The notes beneath the pieces are model-generated. The model worked only from the letters and a program-made list of their open reading frames with translations, did not search any database and was not told the origin of the DNA. From contig NZ_JABBGM010000004.1 of the NCBI RefSeq assembly GCF_012927405.1, positions 248,001-312,000 on the forward strand: a stretch of 64,000 nt of DNA, written 5' to 3'. This document shows, in pieces, positions 47,737 through 58,671 of this stretch; the stretch's first letter is position 1; each line of letters begins with the position of its first letter. Source of the stretch: Novosphingobium olei (GTDB lineage Bacteria; Pseudomonadota; Alphaproteobacteria; Sphingomonadales; Sphingomonadaceae). A program made the translations under genes and the position numbers.

Positions 47737-48546
47737 ATGGCCAGCGCGCTTCCCCCCCAGACTCCGCCGACGATCTTCTCCCCTGCCCGGCGCCTTGCCG
47801 TGCGGCGGCGGATGCAGCGCTTGCAACAAAGGGCCGATGCCGCGCGATACCTGGCCGAGGACATGGCCGAGGACGTGCTCGAGCGCCTTGGCTTCCTGCG
47901 CCACGAACCGCGCCGGGCGCTGCTGATCGGCGATGTGACCGGCCAGGTTGCGGCGGCGCTGCGCGCGCAAGGGTGCGACGTCGTGGTGGCCGACCCCGCG
48001 CCGCTTCCAGGCGAACAGGAACTCGACGAGGAAGCCCCCTACCCCTTCGGCGGGTTCGACCTCGTGGTGAGCCTCGGCACGCTCGATAGCGTGAACGACC
48101 TGCCCGGCGCGCTGGTTCACGTGCGGCGCGCGCTGGCGCCCGACGGGCTCGCGGTGATCAGCTTCATCGGCGCGGGCAGCGTGCCGGCGCTGCGGGCGAT
48201 CATGCTGGCCGCCGATGGCGAGCGCCCTGCCCCGCGCATCCATCCGCAAGTCGACGTGCGCGCCGGCGCGCAGCTGGTGCAGCGCTGCGGCTTTGCCGAT
48301 CCGGTGGCCGATTCGCGCGCGCTGACAGTGGCGTTCCGATCACTGCGCCGGCTGGTCGCGGACTTGCGCGAACAGGGCCTTTCGGCGGTTCTGGCGCGCG
48401 GTGGCCCGGCCTTGGGCAAGGCGGAGCTGGCTCGGGCCGAGGCCGCCTTTGCCGCGGCGGCGGACAGCGACGGGCGCGTGGTCGAACGCTTCGAGATCGT
48501 GACCCTGAGCGGCTGGGCCAAGCCGCTGCGCGCCCCCAAGTTCTGA
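47737..48546 (+). CDS. SAM-dependent methyltransferase family protein
   Basis: A 269-residue class I methyltransferase-like protein. RALLIGDVTGQVAAALRAQG corresponds to the SAM motif I region in a degenerate form, then DVVVADPAP and FDLVVSLGTLDSVNDLPGAL (motif IV region). It resembles the BioC-like or NDUFAF5-like proteins encoded beside comF in alphaproteobacteria. The glycine-rich motif I is weak (GDVTG), so the specific role is unsure. Confidence 0.82.
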   Translation: MASALPPQTPPTIFSPARRLAVRRRMQRLQQRADAARYLAEDMAEDVLERLGFLRHEPRRALLIGDVTGQVAAALRAQGCDVVVADPAPLPGEQELDEEAPYPFGGFDLVVSLGTLDSVNDLPGALVHVRRALAPDGLAVISFIGAGSVPALRAIMLAADGERPAPRIHPQVDVRAGAQLVQRCGFADPVADSRALTVAFRSLRRLVADLREQGLSAVLARGGPALGKAELARAEAAFAAAADSDGRVVERFEIVTLSGWAKPLRAPKF

Positions 48547-48639
48547 GAACTCGCGTTTCCATCAGTTGAGGCGGCCCCCGTGCGCCGCCACCTTCGCCTG
48601 CGATCCGGCACAGGCCGGAACCAGCGAGAGGATTACCCA

Positions 48640-49409
48640 ATGCGTTTCAAGGACAAGGTCGTCATCACCACCGGCGCCGGATCGGGCCTGGGCCTTGCCA
48701 CCGTGCAGCGGCTGGCGACAGAGGGCGCAACGCAGGTGCTGGTCGATCTGCGCCAGGACTGGCTCGATGCCGCCAAGGCGAGCTTGCCCGCCGATGCCAA
48801 GGTCACGCTGGTGCAGGCCGACGTTTCCGACGCCGCGCAAGTGCAGGCCTATGTCGATGCGGCGGTTGCGGCGCATGGCCGGATCGACGGCTTCTTCAAC
48901 AACGCAGGGATCGAAGGGCGCCAGAACCTGACCGAAAACTTCGGTGCGGAGGAATTCCACCGCGTGATCTCGGTCAACCTTGATGGCGTGTTCTTCGGCC
49001 TTGCCGCCGTGCTCAAGGTGATGCGCGAGCAGGGATCGGGCGCGATCGTCAACACGGCATCGGTGGGCGGCATCCGGGGCGTTGGCAACCAGAGCGGCTA
49101 TGCCGCCGCCAAGCACGGCGTGGTCGGCCTGACCCGCAATTCGGCGGTGGAGTACGGGGTCCACGGCATCCAGATCAACGCGATTGCGCCGGGCGCGATC
49201 ATGACCGCGATGGTCGAGGGATCGCTGCGCCAGATCGGCGGCGAGAACTGGGAAGAGGCCGGGCGGCAGTTCGTTTCGGTCAACCCGATGAAGCGCTTCG
49301 GGCGGCCCGAGGAAGTGGCCGCGCTGGTGGCCTTCCTGCTTCGGGCGAAGCGCCGTTCATCAACGGCGCGACCGTGCCGATCGACGGCGGCCAGTCCTAC
49401 AAGTACTGA
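48640..49409 (+). pseudogene. SDR family oxidoreductase, one-base frameshift near the 3' end
   Basis: Classical short-chain dehydrogenase: TTGAGSGLGLATVQRL at the NAD site, NNAGIEG, catalytic Ser in NTASVGG, YAAAK. After residue 234 (VAFLL, near 49340) the frame shifts. Reading from 49341 in the next frame gives SGEAPFINGATVPIDGGQSY and a stop at 49409, the normal family end. Unshifted translation would run to 49524 through a terminator and into the 3' end of ppdK. One base is missing, either a real mutation or a sequencing error. Confidence 0.88.
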
Positions 49410-49434
49410 TCGGCGCGAGATCGAAGGATCGAAA

Positions 49435-49468
49435 GGGCGGCGGGACCGGATGGCCCCGCCGCCCTTTT
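49435..49468. terminator. Bidirectional terminator between SDR and ppdK
   Basis: GGGCGGCGGG (49435-49444) pairs with CCCGCCGCCC (49455-49464), followed by TTTT on the plus strand and TTTC on the minus strand. It sits 26 bp after the restored SDR stop and 9 bp after the ppdK stop. Confidence 0.85.
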
Positions 49469-49472
49469 CGAT

Positions 49473-52136
<2,664 letters not shown>

Positions 52137-52202
52137 GGGTGTATCGATGCTCCCAAACTACGTCTCGGGCCGGACGTTTGGCGTCCGGCCTTGTTCCCTC
52201 GA

Positions 52203-54476
52203 TTAGCCCTCTATGCGGGAAAAGTCTGCAACTTTGTGCACTGCAGCACGGAAGCGAGACAGGATCCCGAGGCGCGAGGCGCGCTTGTTCGCATCTGCAT
52301 CGTTGACCGTCACCTGATCAAAGAACGCGTCGATCGGCGCGCGCAGGCTGGCCAGCGCGGCCATCGCGGCGGTGAAATCCTCGGCCGCGACGGCGTCGCT
52401 CGCCTGGGGTTCGGCCGCATCGAGCGCGGCGATCAGCGCGGCTTCGGCCGGCTCTGGCTGGTAGGAAAGCGTGCGTTCGGGATGCGCGAACTGCGCGGCG
52501 ATGTCCTTGAACGCAGGATCGTCGACCAGCACGAGCGGGTCTTCCTCGCCGGTGGGCGGCACGACGCCTTCGCCGTGGGCGCCGGCGGTCTGGTCGTTCG
52601 CCTCTTCCTTCTTGAGGATGTTGGCGGCGCGCTTGTAGCCCGCGAGCAGGTTGGTGCCATCCTCGGTGCCGACGAAGGCCTGCAGCGCATGGACGCGGGC
52701 GAGCAGGCGGACGAGATCGTCCTCGCCGCCCAGAGCGAACACGGCGTCGATGAGGTCGTGGCGGACGCCTGCCTCGCGCTGCTGGACCTTGAGGCGGTCG
52801 GCGATGAAAGAAAGAAGGTCGGAAGATGGGCTCTCCATCTCGACGCCCTGCTGACGATAAAGCTGAGCTGACGCATCGAAGAGTTGGCCGAGTGCGAGAC
52901 GCAGGCCCTTCTCCGTGACCAGCCGGATTACGCCGAGCGCCGCACGACGCAGCGCGAACGGGTCCTTCGAGCCGGTTGGCTTGAGATCGGCTCCGAAGAA
53001 ACCGACCAGCGCGTCCACCTTGTCAACCAGGGCGGTCAGCACTGCCGCGTCTTCGTCCGGCAGCGCATCCGCCTGCCCAACGGGCTTGTAGTGATCACGA
53101 ACTGCAGCGACGACGGCGTCGGGCAGACTTTCGGCCCGTGCGTAATAGCCGCCCATCAGGCCTTGGAGTTCGGGAAACTCGCCCACCATCTCCGTGACGA
53201 GGTCAGCCTTGAGAATGGCCGCCGCCTGCTTCGCAGCGGGAACAGCATCGGCGAGCTGGCCTTGGAAGGCATCGACCAGCGCAACGAACCGATCCTGCCG
53301 CTGTGCGACCGTGCCGAGCTTTTCGTGGAAGGTGATGCGGCCAAGCTTTTCGGCGTGCTCGACAAGCGGCTTCTTCTTGTCCTGTTCCCAGAAGAAGCGG
53401 GCGTCGGACAGGCGCGCGGCGAGGACCTTGCGGTTGCCGTCGACGATGGCCGCGCCGCCGTCGGTGGCGGCGATGTTGGCGGTGCAGACGAAGGCGTTGG
53501 CGAGCTTGCGATCCTCTCCGAGCTTGCTCGGGGAGGTGGCAGACGCGGCAGCGTCTGACGGAGGGGCCCCTCCACCGTCCTGCGGACGGTCCCCCTCCCC
53601 GAGCAAGCTCGGGGAGGAACTTTCTACGCAGATGAAGTACTTCTGGTTGACGCGCGCGGTGAGCTGGATGACTTCGGGCGGCACGTCGAGGAAGGCTTCG
53701 TCGAAACGCCCGAGCAACGGCACGGGCCATTCGGTGAGGCCGGCGTTCTCGATGACGAGGCCTTCGTCCTCGACCAGCACGAGGCCGGCGGCGGCGGCAG
53801 CGGCCTTGGCCTGTTCGCGCACGATGCCTTCACGCTCGGCATGGTCGACGATCACGTGGCACGCGCGCAGCTTGTCGGCATAGTCGTGCGCGCCGCCGAT
53901 GGTGATCTCGCCGTGGTGGTGGAAGCGATGCCCCGCCGTGGCGTAGCCCGAGCGGATGCCGCCGACTTCGCATTCGACAAGGTCTTCGCCGAGAATCGCG
54001 ACGATGCCCGACAGCGGGCGCACCCAGCGCAAGGCATCGGTGGCGATCGAGGCGGCGCCCCAGCGCTGGCTCTTGGGCCAGGGGAAGGCGCGGATGATCG
54101 CGGGGATTGCGGCGGCGAGCACGTCCTCGGTGGCGCGGCCCGGCTTTTCGGTGATCGCGAACCACACGCCGTCGCGCTCGGTCAGCTGGTCCTTGGAAAG
54201 GCCAGTCTTGCGCAGGAAGCCTTCCAGGGCCTGCTCGGGCGCGCTGGTGCGCGGGCCCTTTACTTCCTCGCTGACGGCGTCGGTCGCCAGCGGCAGGTCA
54301 CGCGCGATCAGCGCGAGGCGGCGCGGGGTGGACCAGACGGTGATCGCGCCGGCCTTGAGGCCCGCCGCCTCCAGTTCCTTGCGGAACAGCTTTTCGAGAT
54401 CGGCGCGCGCGCCCGCCTGCATGCGCGCGGGTATTTCCTCGCAGCGCAGTTCGAGAAGGAAATCGGCGGTGCTCAC
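52203..54476 (-). CDS. glyS: Glycyl-tRNA synthetase beta subunit, with repeat-derived insertion
   Basis: Beta chain of the alpha2-beta2 glycyl-tRNA synthetase. The 757 residues start FLLELRCEEIPARMQ, contain PVPLLGRFDEAFLDVPPEVI, RLSDARFFWEQDKKKPL, and end in the anticodon-binding region. Between NQKYFICVE and KLANAFVCTANI, where relatives have about five residues, there are about 35 extra (SPSLLGEGDRPQDGGG onward, to SPSKLGED). These are encoded by a 106-bp palindromic element that keeps the frame open. The enzyme is essential, so the insertion must be tolerated. Confidence 0.95.
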   Translation of the reverse strand: MSTADFLLELRCEEIPARMQAGARADLEKLFRKELEAAGLKAGAITVWSTPRRLALIARDLPLATDAVSEEVKGPRTSAPEQALEGFLRKTGLSKDQLTERDGVWFAITEKPGRATEDVLAAAIPAIIRAFPWPKSQRWGAASIATDALRWVRPLSGIVAILGEDLVECEVGGIRSGYATAGHRFHHHGEITIGGAHDYADKLRACHVIVDHAEREGIVREQAKAAAAAAGLVLVEDEGLVIENAGLTEWPVPLLGRFDEAFLDVPPEVIQLTARVNQKYFICVESSSPSLLGEGDRPQDGGGAPPSDAAASATSPSKLGEDRKLANAFVCTANIAATDGGAAIVDGNRKVLAARLSDARFFWEQDKKKPLVEHAEKLGRITFHEKLGTVAQRQDRFVALVDAFQGQLADAVPAAKQAAAILKADLVTEMVGEFPELQGLMGGYYARAESLPDAVVAAVRDHYKPVGQADALPDEDAAVLTALVDKVDALVGFFGADLKPTGSKDPFALRRAALGVIRLVTEKGLRLALGQLFDASAQLYRQQGVEMESPSSDLLSFIADRLKVQQREAGVRHDLIDAVFALGGEDDLVRLLARVHALQAFVGTEDGTNLLAGYKRAANILKKEEANDQTAGAHGEGVVPPTGEEDPLVLVDDPAFKDIAAQFAHPERTLSYQPEPAEAALIAALDAAEPQASDAVAAEDFTAAMAALASLRAPIDAFFDQVTVNDADANKRASRLGILSRFRAAVHKVADFSRIEG
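53513..53618. mobile_element. MITE-like palindromic element inside glyS
   Basis: A 106-bp element with 24-bp terminal inverted repeats (53513-53536 and 53595-53618, one mismatch), each itself nearly palindromic around GAGCAAGCTC. Internal hairpins are CAGACGC/GCGTCTG (53540-53557), GGAGGGGCCCCTCC (53560-53573) and ACCGTCC-TGC-GGACGGT (53574-53590). It has no coding capacity of its own and resembles the element at 18843. No clear target duplication was seen. Confidence 0.75.
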
Positions 54477-54488
54477 AGGAAAGAACTC

Positions 54489-54554
54489 CGTTCGCTTCGA
54501 GCGAAGTCAAGAAGCGGGGGGCGGCGTGTCTCGACTTCGCTCGACACGAACGGA
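54489..54554. repeat. Inverted repeat (REP type) between glyS and glyQ
   Basis: CGTTCGCTTCGAGCGAAGTC near 54489 matches the reverse complement of the right arm ending ACGAACG at 54554, with a few differences over about 24 bp. The spacer is GC-rich. It lies in the 124-bp gap between glyS and glyQ. Confidence 0.65.
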
Positions 54555-54600
54555 CCAAGGGCTGACGGACGGGGGGCTGACGGTTGAAGCGCAGCGGTGC

Positions 54601-55521
54601 TCATGCCGCCCACTCCGGATACTTCACGGCCCATTCGTCCTTGAACTTCGCCATGTAGGCTTCGCAGGACCCACGCGCGAGATCGCGGACGCGGGCCATG
54701 TAGCTGGCGCGTTCCTGCACGCTGATCACGCCGCGCGCCTGCAGCAGGTTGAACAGGTGGCTGGCCTCGATCGCCTGTTCATAGGCGGCGATGGGCACGT
54801 TCGCATCCAATGAGCGGCGGCATTCCTCCTCGGCGCGGCGGAAGCCTTCGAACAGGCTGTCGGTATCGGCGACTTCGAAGTTCCACTTCGACATCTGCTT
54901 CTCGTTTTCGAGAAACACCTCGCCATAGGTCACGCCGGGGCGATTGCCCCTGGGCGCATTGAAGGCCAGGTCGTAGACGTTGTCGACGCCCTGGATGTAC
55001 ATGGCGAGGCGTTCGAGACCATAGGTCAGCTCGCCCGCGACGGGGCGGCAGTCGAACCCGCCCATCTGCTGGAAATAGGTGAACTGCGTGACTTCCATGC
55101 CATCGCACCACACTTCCCAGCCGAGGCCCCAGGCGCCGAGCGTGGGCGATTCCCAGTCGTCCTCCACAAAGCGGATATCGTGCACCAGCGGATCGATGCC
55201 GATTTCGACCAGCGATTGCAGGTAGAGTTCCTGCAGGTTCTCCGGGCTCGGCTTCAGGATCACCTGATACTGGTAGTAATGCTGCAGCCGGTTCGGGTTT
55301 TCGCCATAGCGGCCGTCGGTCGGACGGCGGCAGGGCTGCACGAACGCGGCGTTCCACGGCTCTGGCCCCAGCGCGCGCAGCGTGGTGGCGGTGTGGAACG
55401 TGCCGGCGCCCATGCGCATGTCATAAGGCTGCAGGATCAGGCAGCCCTGTTCACCCCAGAAAGCGTGGAGGCGCAGGATCATGTCCTGCAGGCTGAGCGG
55501 TGGTTTTGCTGGTGAGGCCAT
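54601..55521 (-). CDS. glyQ: Glycyl-tRNA synthetase alpha subunit
   Basis: Catalytic chain of tetrameric glycyl-tRNA synthetase. The 306-residue class II enzyme shows [38 protein letters not shown] (class II motif 2), [20 protein letters not shown] and [13 protein letters not shown] (motif 3). ATG at 55521 begins [10 protein letters not shown] as in relatives; the frame is open far upstream antisense to the next gene but without similarity. glyS follows on the same strand. Confidence 0.97.
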   Translation of the reverse strand: MASPAKPPLSLQDMILRLHAFWGEQGCLILQPYDMRMGAGTFHTATTLRALGPEPWNAAFVQPCRRPTDGRYGENPNRLQHYYQYQVILKPSPENLQELYLQSLVEIGIDPLVHDIRFVEDDWESPTLGAWGLGWEVWCDGMEVTQFTYFQQMGGFDCRPVAGELTYGLERLAMYIQGVDNVYDLAFNAPRGNRPGVTYGEVFLENEKQMSKWNFEVADTDSLFEGFRRAEEECRRSLDANVPIAAYEQAIEASHLFNLLQARGVISVQERASYMARVRDLARGSCEAYMAKFKDEWAVKYPEWAA

Positions 55522-55623
55522 GGTGGCGCGGGCTTTGGCCGATGAGGGCCCGCAAATCAACCGTTCGCCGCAACCGTCGGGCCGCTTGCGCCGCCGAACG
55601 CGCTGGTCCATCGCTGCTTGCCG

Positions 55624-56508
55624 ATGAACCGAGCGATCCGCCTTGTCCTTGCCGTGCTGCTGCTGGCCGGCTGCCACGCCCCTGCAACGCCCACGGAGGC
55701 CGCGCCGAAAGTCGCGCTGTGGGAAATCTCCGACGATACCGGGGCCGTGCACGGCTGGCTGTTCGGCACGGTGCACGCCCTGCCCGCCAGCCTCCACTGG
55801 CAGCGCCCCGCGATTGAGAGGGCCCTGGGCAGCGCCGACCGGCTGGTGCTCGAGATCGGGCAGCCGCTCGACGAAAAGGTCGCGGGCGAAGCGATGGGGC
55901 GCGTGGCCTTCACCGACGGACTGCCGCCGGTGTCGCAGCGGGTGGGTCCGAAGTATCGCGATGCGCTGGCCAAGGTTTATCGCAAGCTCAACCTGTCCGA
56001 CGATCAGTTCAAGGACCAGGAAGACTGGGCCGTGGCGCTGCAGATCGCGGCGATCAGCGGCCAGAAGGAAGGCATGATGCCCGACAGCGGGGTCGAGCCC
56101 GAACTGCGGCGGATGAACGGCGCGCGGCCGGTAGAGGGGCTGGAGACGCTCGACGGCCAGTTCGGCGTGTTCGACCGCCTGCCCGCGCGCGCGCAGCAGG
56201 TGCTGCTGGAACAGGTCGCGGTGGAGGCGACCGACGACAAGGACGACGAGGCCGACCTGATGCAGCTGTGGCTGCGCGGCGACGAGCTCGGCATCGCGCG
56301 CGAATCGACCACCGGCTTCCTGGCCGACGCGCAGCTGCACGAAGCGTTGCTGACCGGGCGCAACCGCGCCTGGGCGGACGAGATCGACGCGATGCTGAAG
56401 CGCGGGGCCAGGCCCTTCATCGCGGTAGGCGCGGCGCACGTGGCGGGCAGCGACGGACTGCCGCGCATGCTGATGGCGCGCGGGTGGAAAGTGCGGCGGG
56501 TGGATTAG
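55624..56508 (+). CDS. TraB/GumN family lipoprotein
   Basis: A 294-residue exported protein with lipobox VLLLAGC (Cys about 17). The TraB/GumN fold is marked by [15 protein letters not shown] (about 46-60), the RLVLEIG strand, and [20 protein letters not shown] at the C-terminus. The family is related to Tiki metalloproteases, with the GxxH and GAAH histidines present. TTG at 55618 is an alternative start. It is divergent from glyQ. Confidence 0.9.
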   Translation: MNRAIRLVLAVLLLAGCHAPATPTEAAPKVALWEISDDTGAVHGWLFGTVHALPASLHWQRPAIERALGSADRLVLEIGQPLDEKVAGEAMGRVAFTDGLPPVSQRVGPKYRDALAKVYRKLNLSDDQFKDQEDWAVALQIAAISGQKEGMMPDSGVEPELRRMNGARPVEGLETLDGQFGVFDRLPARAQQVLLEQVAVEATDDKDDEADLMQLWLRGDELGIARESTTGFLADAQLHEALLTGRNRAWADEIDAMLKRGARPFIAVGAAHVAGSDGLPRMLMARGWKVRRVD

Positions 56509-56522
56509 GGTCCGACCAGCTA

Positions 56523-56607
56523 CGTCATCCCGGGCTCGACCCGGGATCCCGCTTCTTTCTTGCCAGCGCACAGAACAGCGGGACCCCGGGTCAAGCCCGG
56601 GGTGACG
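56523..56607. repeat. Paired REP hairpins before rplY
   Basis: The left arm (56523-56552) and the right arm (56578-56607) are inverted copies with about three differences in 30 bp. Each is also a hairpin: ATCCCGGG/CCCGGGAT and ACCCCGGG/CCCGGGGT. The A-T pair is replaced by C-G in both places of the second, so folding is kept. Confidence 0.75.
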
Positions 56608-56767
56608 GTAGACACTGGATGGGAGGCACAACCAGCGTCCCACCCGCCCGCGCTTTTCCTTGCTTTTCGCGCGCGATCGGCTATGGGCCGCCGCTTCCCC
56701 GTCATGGTCATCCCTGGAGGCGTGGCGGGAGAATTGGAACAACAAGCATTTTCGGAAGGTACAGTCC

Positions 56768-57373
56768 ATGAGCGAGACGCTTACGCTGGCTGCCGAGACG
56801 CGCGATCGGGTTGGCAAGGGAGCCTCCCGTACTCTGCGTCGCGAAGGCCGCACCCCCGCCGTGATCTACGGCGAAAAGCAGGAACCCATCGCGATCCACG
56901 TCGAAGAAAAGGCGCTGGTCAAGGCGCTGGGCACCGGCCACTTCTTCAACTCGATCGTCGAGCTGACCGTGGGCGGCCAGACCGTTCGCACCCTGCCCAA
57001 GGACGTTGCCTTCAACCCCGTTTCGGACCGCCCCGAGCACGCCGACTTCCTGCGCCTTTCGGCCGACCACGCGGTGCACGTGAACGTGCCGGTCGTGTTC
57101 GCGAACGAAGAGCAGTCGCCCGGTCTCAAGAAGGGCGGCGTGCTGAACATCGTCCGCCACGAACTGGAACTGGTCTGCACCCCGGACGCGATCCCCGACG
57201 AGATCACCGTCGACGTGTCGGGCTATGAAGTGGGCGATTCGATCCACATCAGCGCGGTGACCCTGCCGGCCGGCGTGAAGAGCGCGATCACCGATCGTGA
57301 CTTCACCATCGCCACGCTGGTCGCCCCGTCGTCGCTCAAGAGCGAAGAAGGCGACACCACCAAGGAGGACTGA
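56768..57373 (+). CDS. rplY: 50S ribosomal protein L25 (Ctc form)
   Basis: Binds 5S rRNA. The 201-residue protein is the two-domain Ctc form: an L25 domain ([29 protein letters not shown]) and a C-terminal TL5 domain (residues about 100-195, with [19 protein letters not shown]). ATG at 56768 follows GGAAGG. It is followed by a terminator and pth, the common rplY-pth pair. Confidence 0.97.
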   Translation: MSETLTLAAETRDRVGKGASRTLRREGRTPAVIYGEKQEPIAIHVEEKALVKALGTGHFFNSIVELTVGGQTVRTLPKDVAFNPVSDRPEHADFLRLSADHAVHVNVPVVFANEEQSPGLKKGGVLNIVRHELELVCTPDAIPDEITVDVSGYEVGDSIHISAVTLPAGVKSAITDRDFTIATLVAPSSLKSEEGDTTKED

Positions 57374-57430
57374 TCGTCCGGCCTGGTGGACTTCCGCCTG
57401 CGCGCGGAAGGCCGCGAACGCACAAAGGAG

Positions 57431-57467
57431 CCCCTCCCGCCTTCGGGTCGGAGGGGTTCTTTTTTTG
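57431..57467 (+). terminator. Rho-independent terminator after rplY
   Basis: CCCCTCC (57431-57437) pairs with GGAGGGG (57450-57456) and is followed by TTCTTTTTTT. It lies between rplY and pth, so pth probably has its own promoter or relies on read-through. Confidence 0.85.
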
Positions 57468-57516
57468 CCCGCCCGCTTCTGGCATGGCCGCAGCGGCGTC
57501 ATTTCGGGAATTGATC

Positions 57517-58086
57517 ATGCAGGTGTGGACAGGGCTCGGCAATCCGGGCCCCCAGTATGCGCTCAACCGCCACAACGTGGGCTTCATGGCGCTGGACACG
57601 ATCGCCGAAGTCCACGGCTTCGGCCCGGTGCAGAAGAAGTTCCAGGGCTGGGTCCAGGAAGGCCGCATCGGCACGCAGAAGGTGCTGCTGCTGAAGCCGG
57701 CGACGTTCATGAACGAAAGCGGCCGCGCCGTGGGAGAAGCGCTGCGCTTCTACAAGCTGGGCACCGATGCCCTCACCGTGTTTCACGACGAACTCGACCT
57801 TGCTCCGTTCAAGGTCAAGGTGAAGCAGGGCGGCGGCACCGCCGGGCACAACGGACTGCGATCAATCGACCAGCACCTGGGCCCCGACTTCCGCCGCGTA
57901 CGCATCGGCATCGGCCATCCCGGCCACAAGGACCGGGTCACCGGCTATGTGCTGGGGAACTATGCCAAGGCCGAGCAGGACGATCTGGCAGACATGCTGG
58001 GCGCGATGGCGGCCGAGGCGGAGTGGCTCGCCAAGGGTGACGACACGCGCTTCATGAACGATGTCGCGCTGCGGCTGCAGGACTGA
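57517..58086 (+). CDS. pth: Peptidyl-tRNA hydrolase
   Basis: Releases tRNA from peptidyl-tRNA dropped by ribosomes. The 189 residues have GLGNPGPQYALNRHNVGFM with the catalytic His, ATFMNESG, and HDELDLAPFKVKVKQGGGTAGHNGL with the conserved Asp and Asn. ATG at 57517 gives the family start MQVWTGLGNPG. The frame is open 11 codons further upstream. Confidence 0.97.
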   Translation: MQVWTGLGNPGPQYALNRHNVGFMALDTIAEVHGFGPVQKKFQGWVQEGRIGTQKVLLLKPATFMNESGRAVGEALRFYKLGTDALTVFHDELDLAPFKVKVKQGGGTAGHNGLRSIDQHLGPDFRRVRIGIGHPGHKDRVTGYVLGNYAKAEQDDLADMLGAMAAEAEWLAKGDDTRFMNDVALRLQD

Positions 58087-58159
58087 GCGAACAACCTTTT
58101 TCCCTTGGGCAACGGTTTGTGAACGGCCGGCGATCTATCCGGTCCGGATAGTCGGCAGA

Positions 58160-58236
58160 GTTTACAACCGAATTGGCTGCGCTAGCCCGTTAACCAACAG
58201 GATTGGCGGTTTTCCGAGTTTGGCACCGCTCTTGCA
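58160..58236 (+). promoter_or_regulatory. Sigma-54 promoter with upstream activator blocks (PEP-CTERM gene 1)
   Basis: TTGGCACCGCTCTTGCA (58220-58236) matches the -24/-12 consensus, with GG and GC 12 bases apart, 43 bp before the start codon. Upstream blocks GTTTACAAC (58160-58168) and GTTAACCAAC (58189-58198) recur before the second PEP-CTERM gene. Confidence 0.85.
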
Positions 58237-58278
58237 GAATACCGGGTTAACCGAACAAGACGTACAAGGGGATCTACC

Positions 58279-58644
58279 ATGAAGCGTTCGCTCGTCATTG
58301 CCACCGCCCTGATGGGCTCGCTCGCGGCTTCGGCTCCGGCCCACGCCACCTGGTTCCACACGCACTACTGCAACTGCGGTGACGCGACCGGCGCCGGCAT
58401 GTGCCCGGGATCGAGCACCAGCTCGTCGACCACGACTTCGACCTCGGGTGGCACCACCACCACCTCGGGCGGTACGACCACGACTTCGGGCGGCACCACC
58501 ACCACCTCGGGTGGCACGACCACGACTTCGGGCGGCACCACCACCACGACGTCGGGCGGCACCAAGGTTCCGGAACCTGGCATGCTCGGCCTGATGGCCA
58601 TGGGCCTCGTCGGCCTCGGCGCAGCGCGTCGCCGCCGCCGCTGA
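58279..58644 (+). CDS. PEP-CTERM protein with SGGTTTT repeats
   Basis: A 121-residue exported protein. The signal peptide ends SAPAHA. A short Cys/His region (HTHYCNCGD...MCPG) is followed by Ser/Thr and five tandem SGGTTTT heptads (21-bp units, about 58450-58555). The sorting tail is VPEPGMLGLMAMGLVGLGAARRRRR split as PEP motif, membrane helix and basic end, recognised by exosortase. The Thr-rich part is a probable O-glycosylation target. It is preceded by a sigma-54 promoter. Confidence 0.92.
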   Translation: MKRSLVIATALMGSLAASAPAHATWFHTHYCNCGDATGAGMCPGSSTSSSTTTSTSGGTTTTSGGTTTTSGGTTTTSGGTTTTSGGTTTTTSGGTKVPEPGMLGLMAMGLVGLGAARRRRR

Positions 58645-58671
58645 TTTCCCGAAAGGACGGCGCGTGCGGGT

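Noticed and set aside
58441..58560. CRISPR array
   Set aside because: The 21-bp units are contiguous in a coding frame with no spacers; it is a protein repeat.
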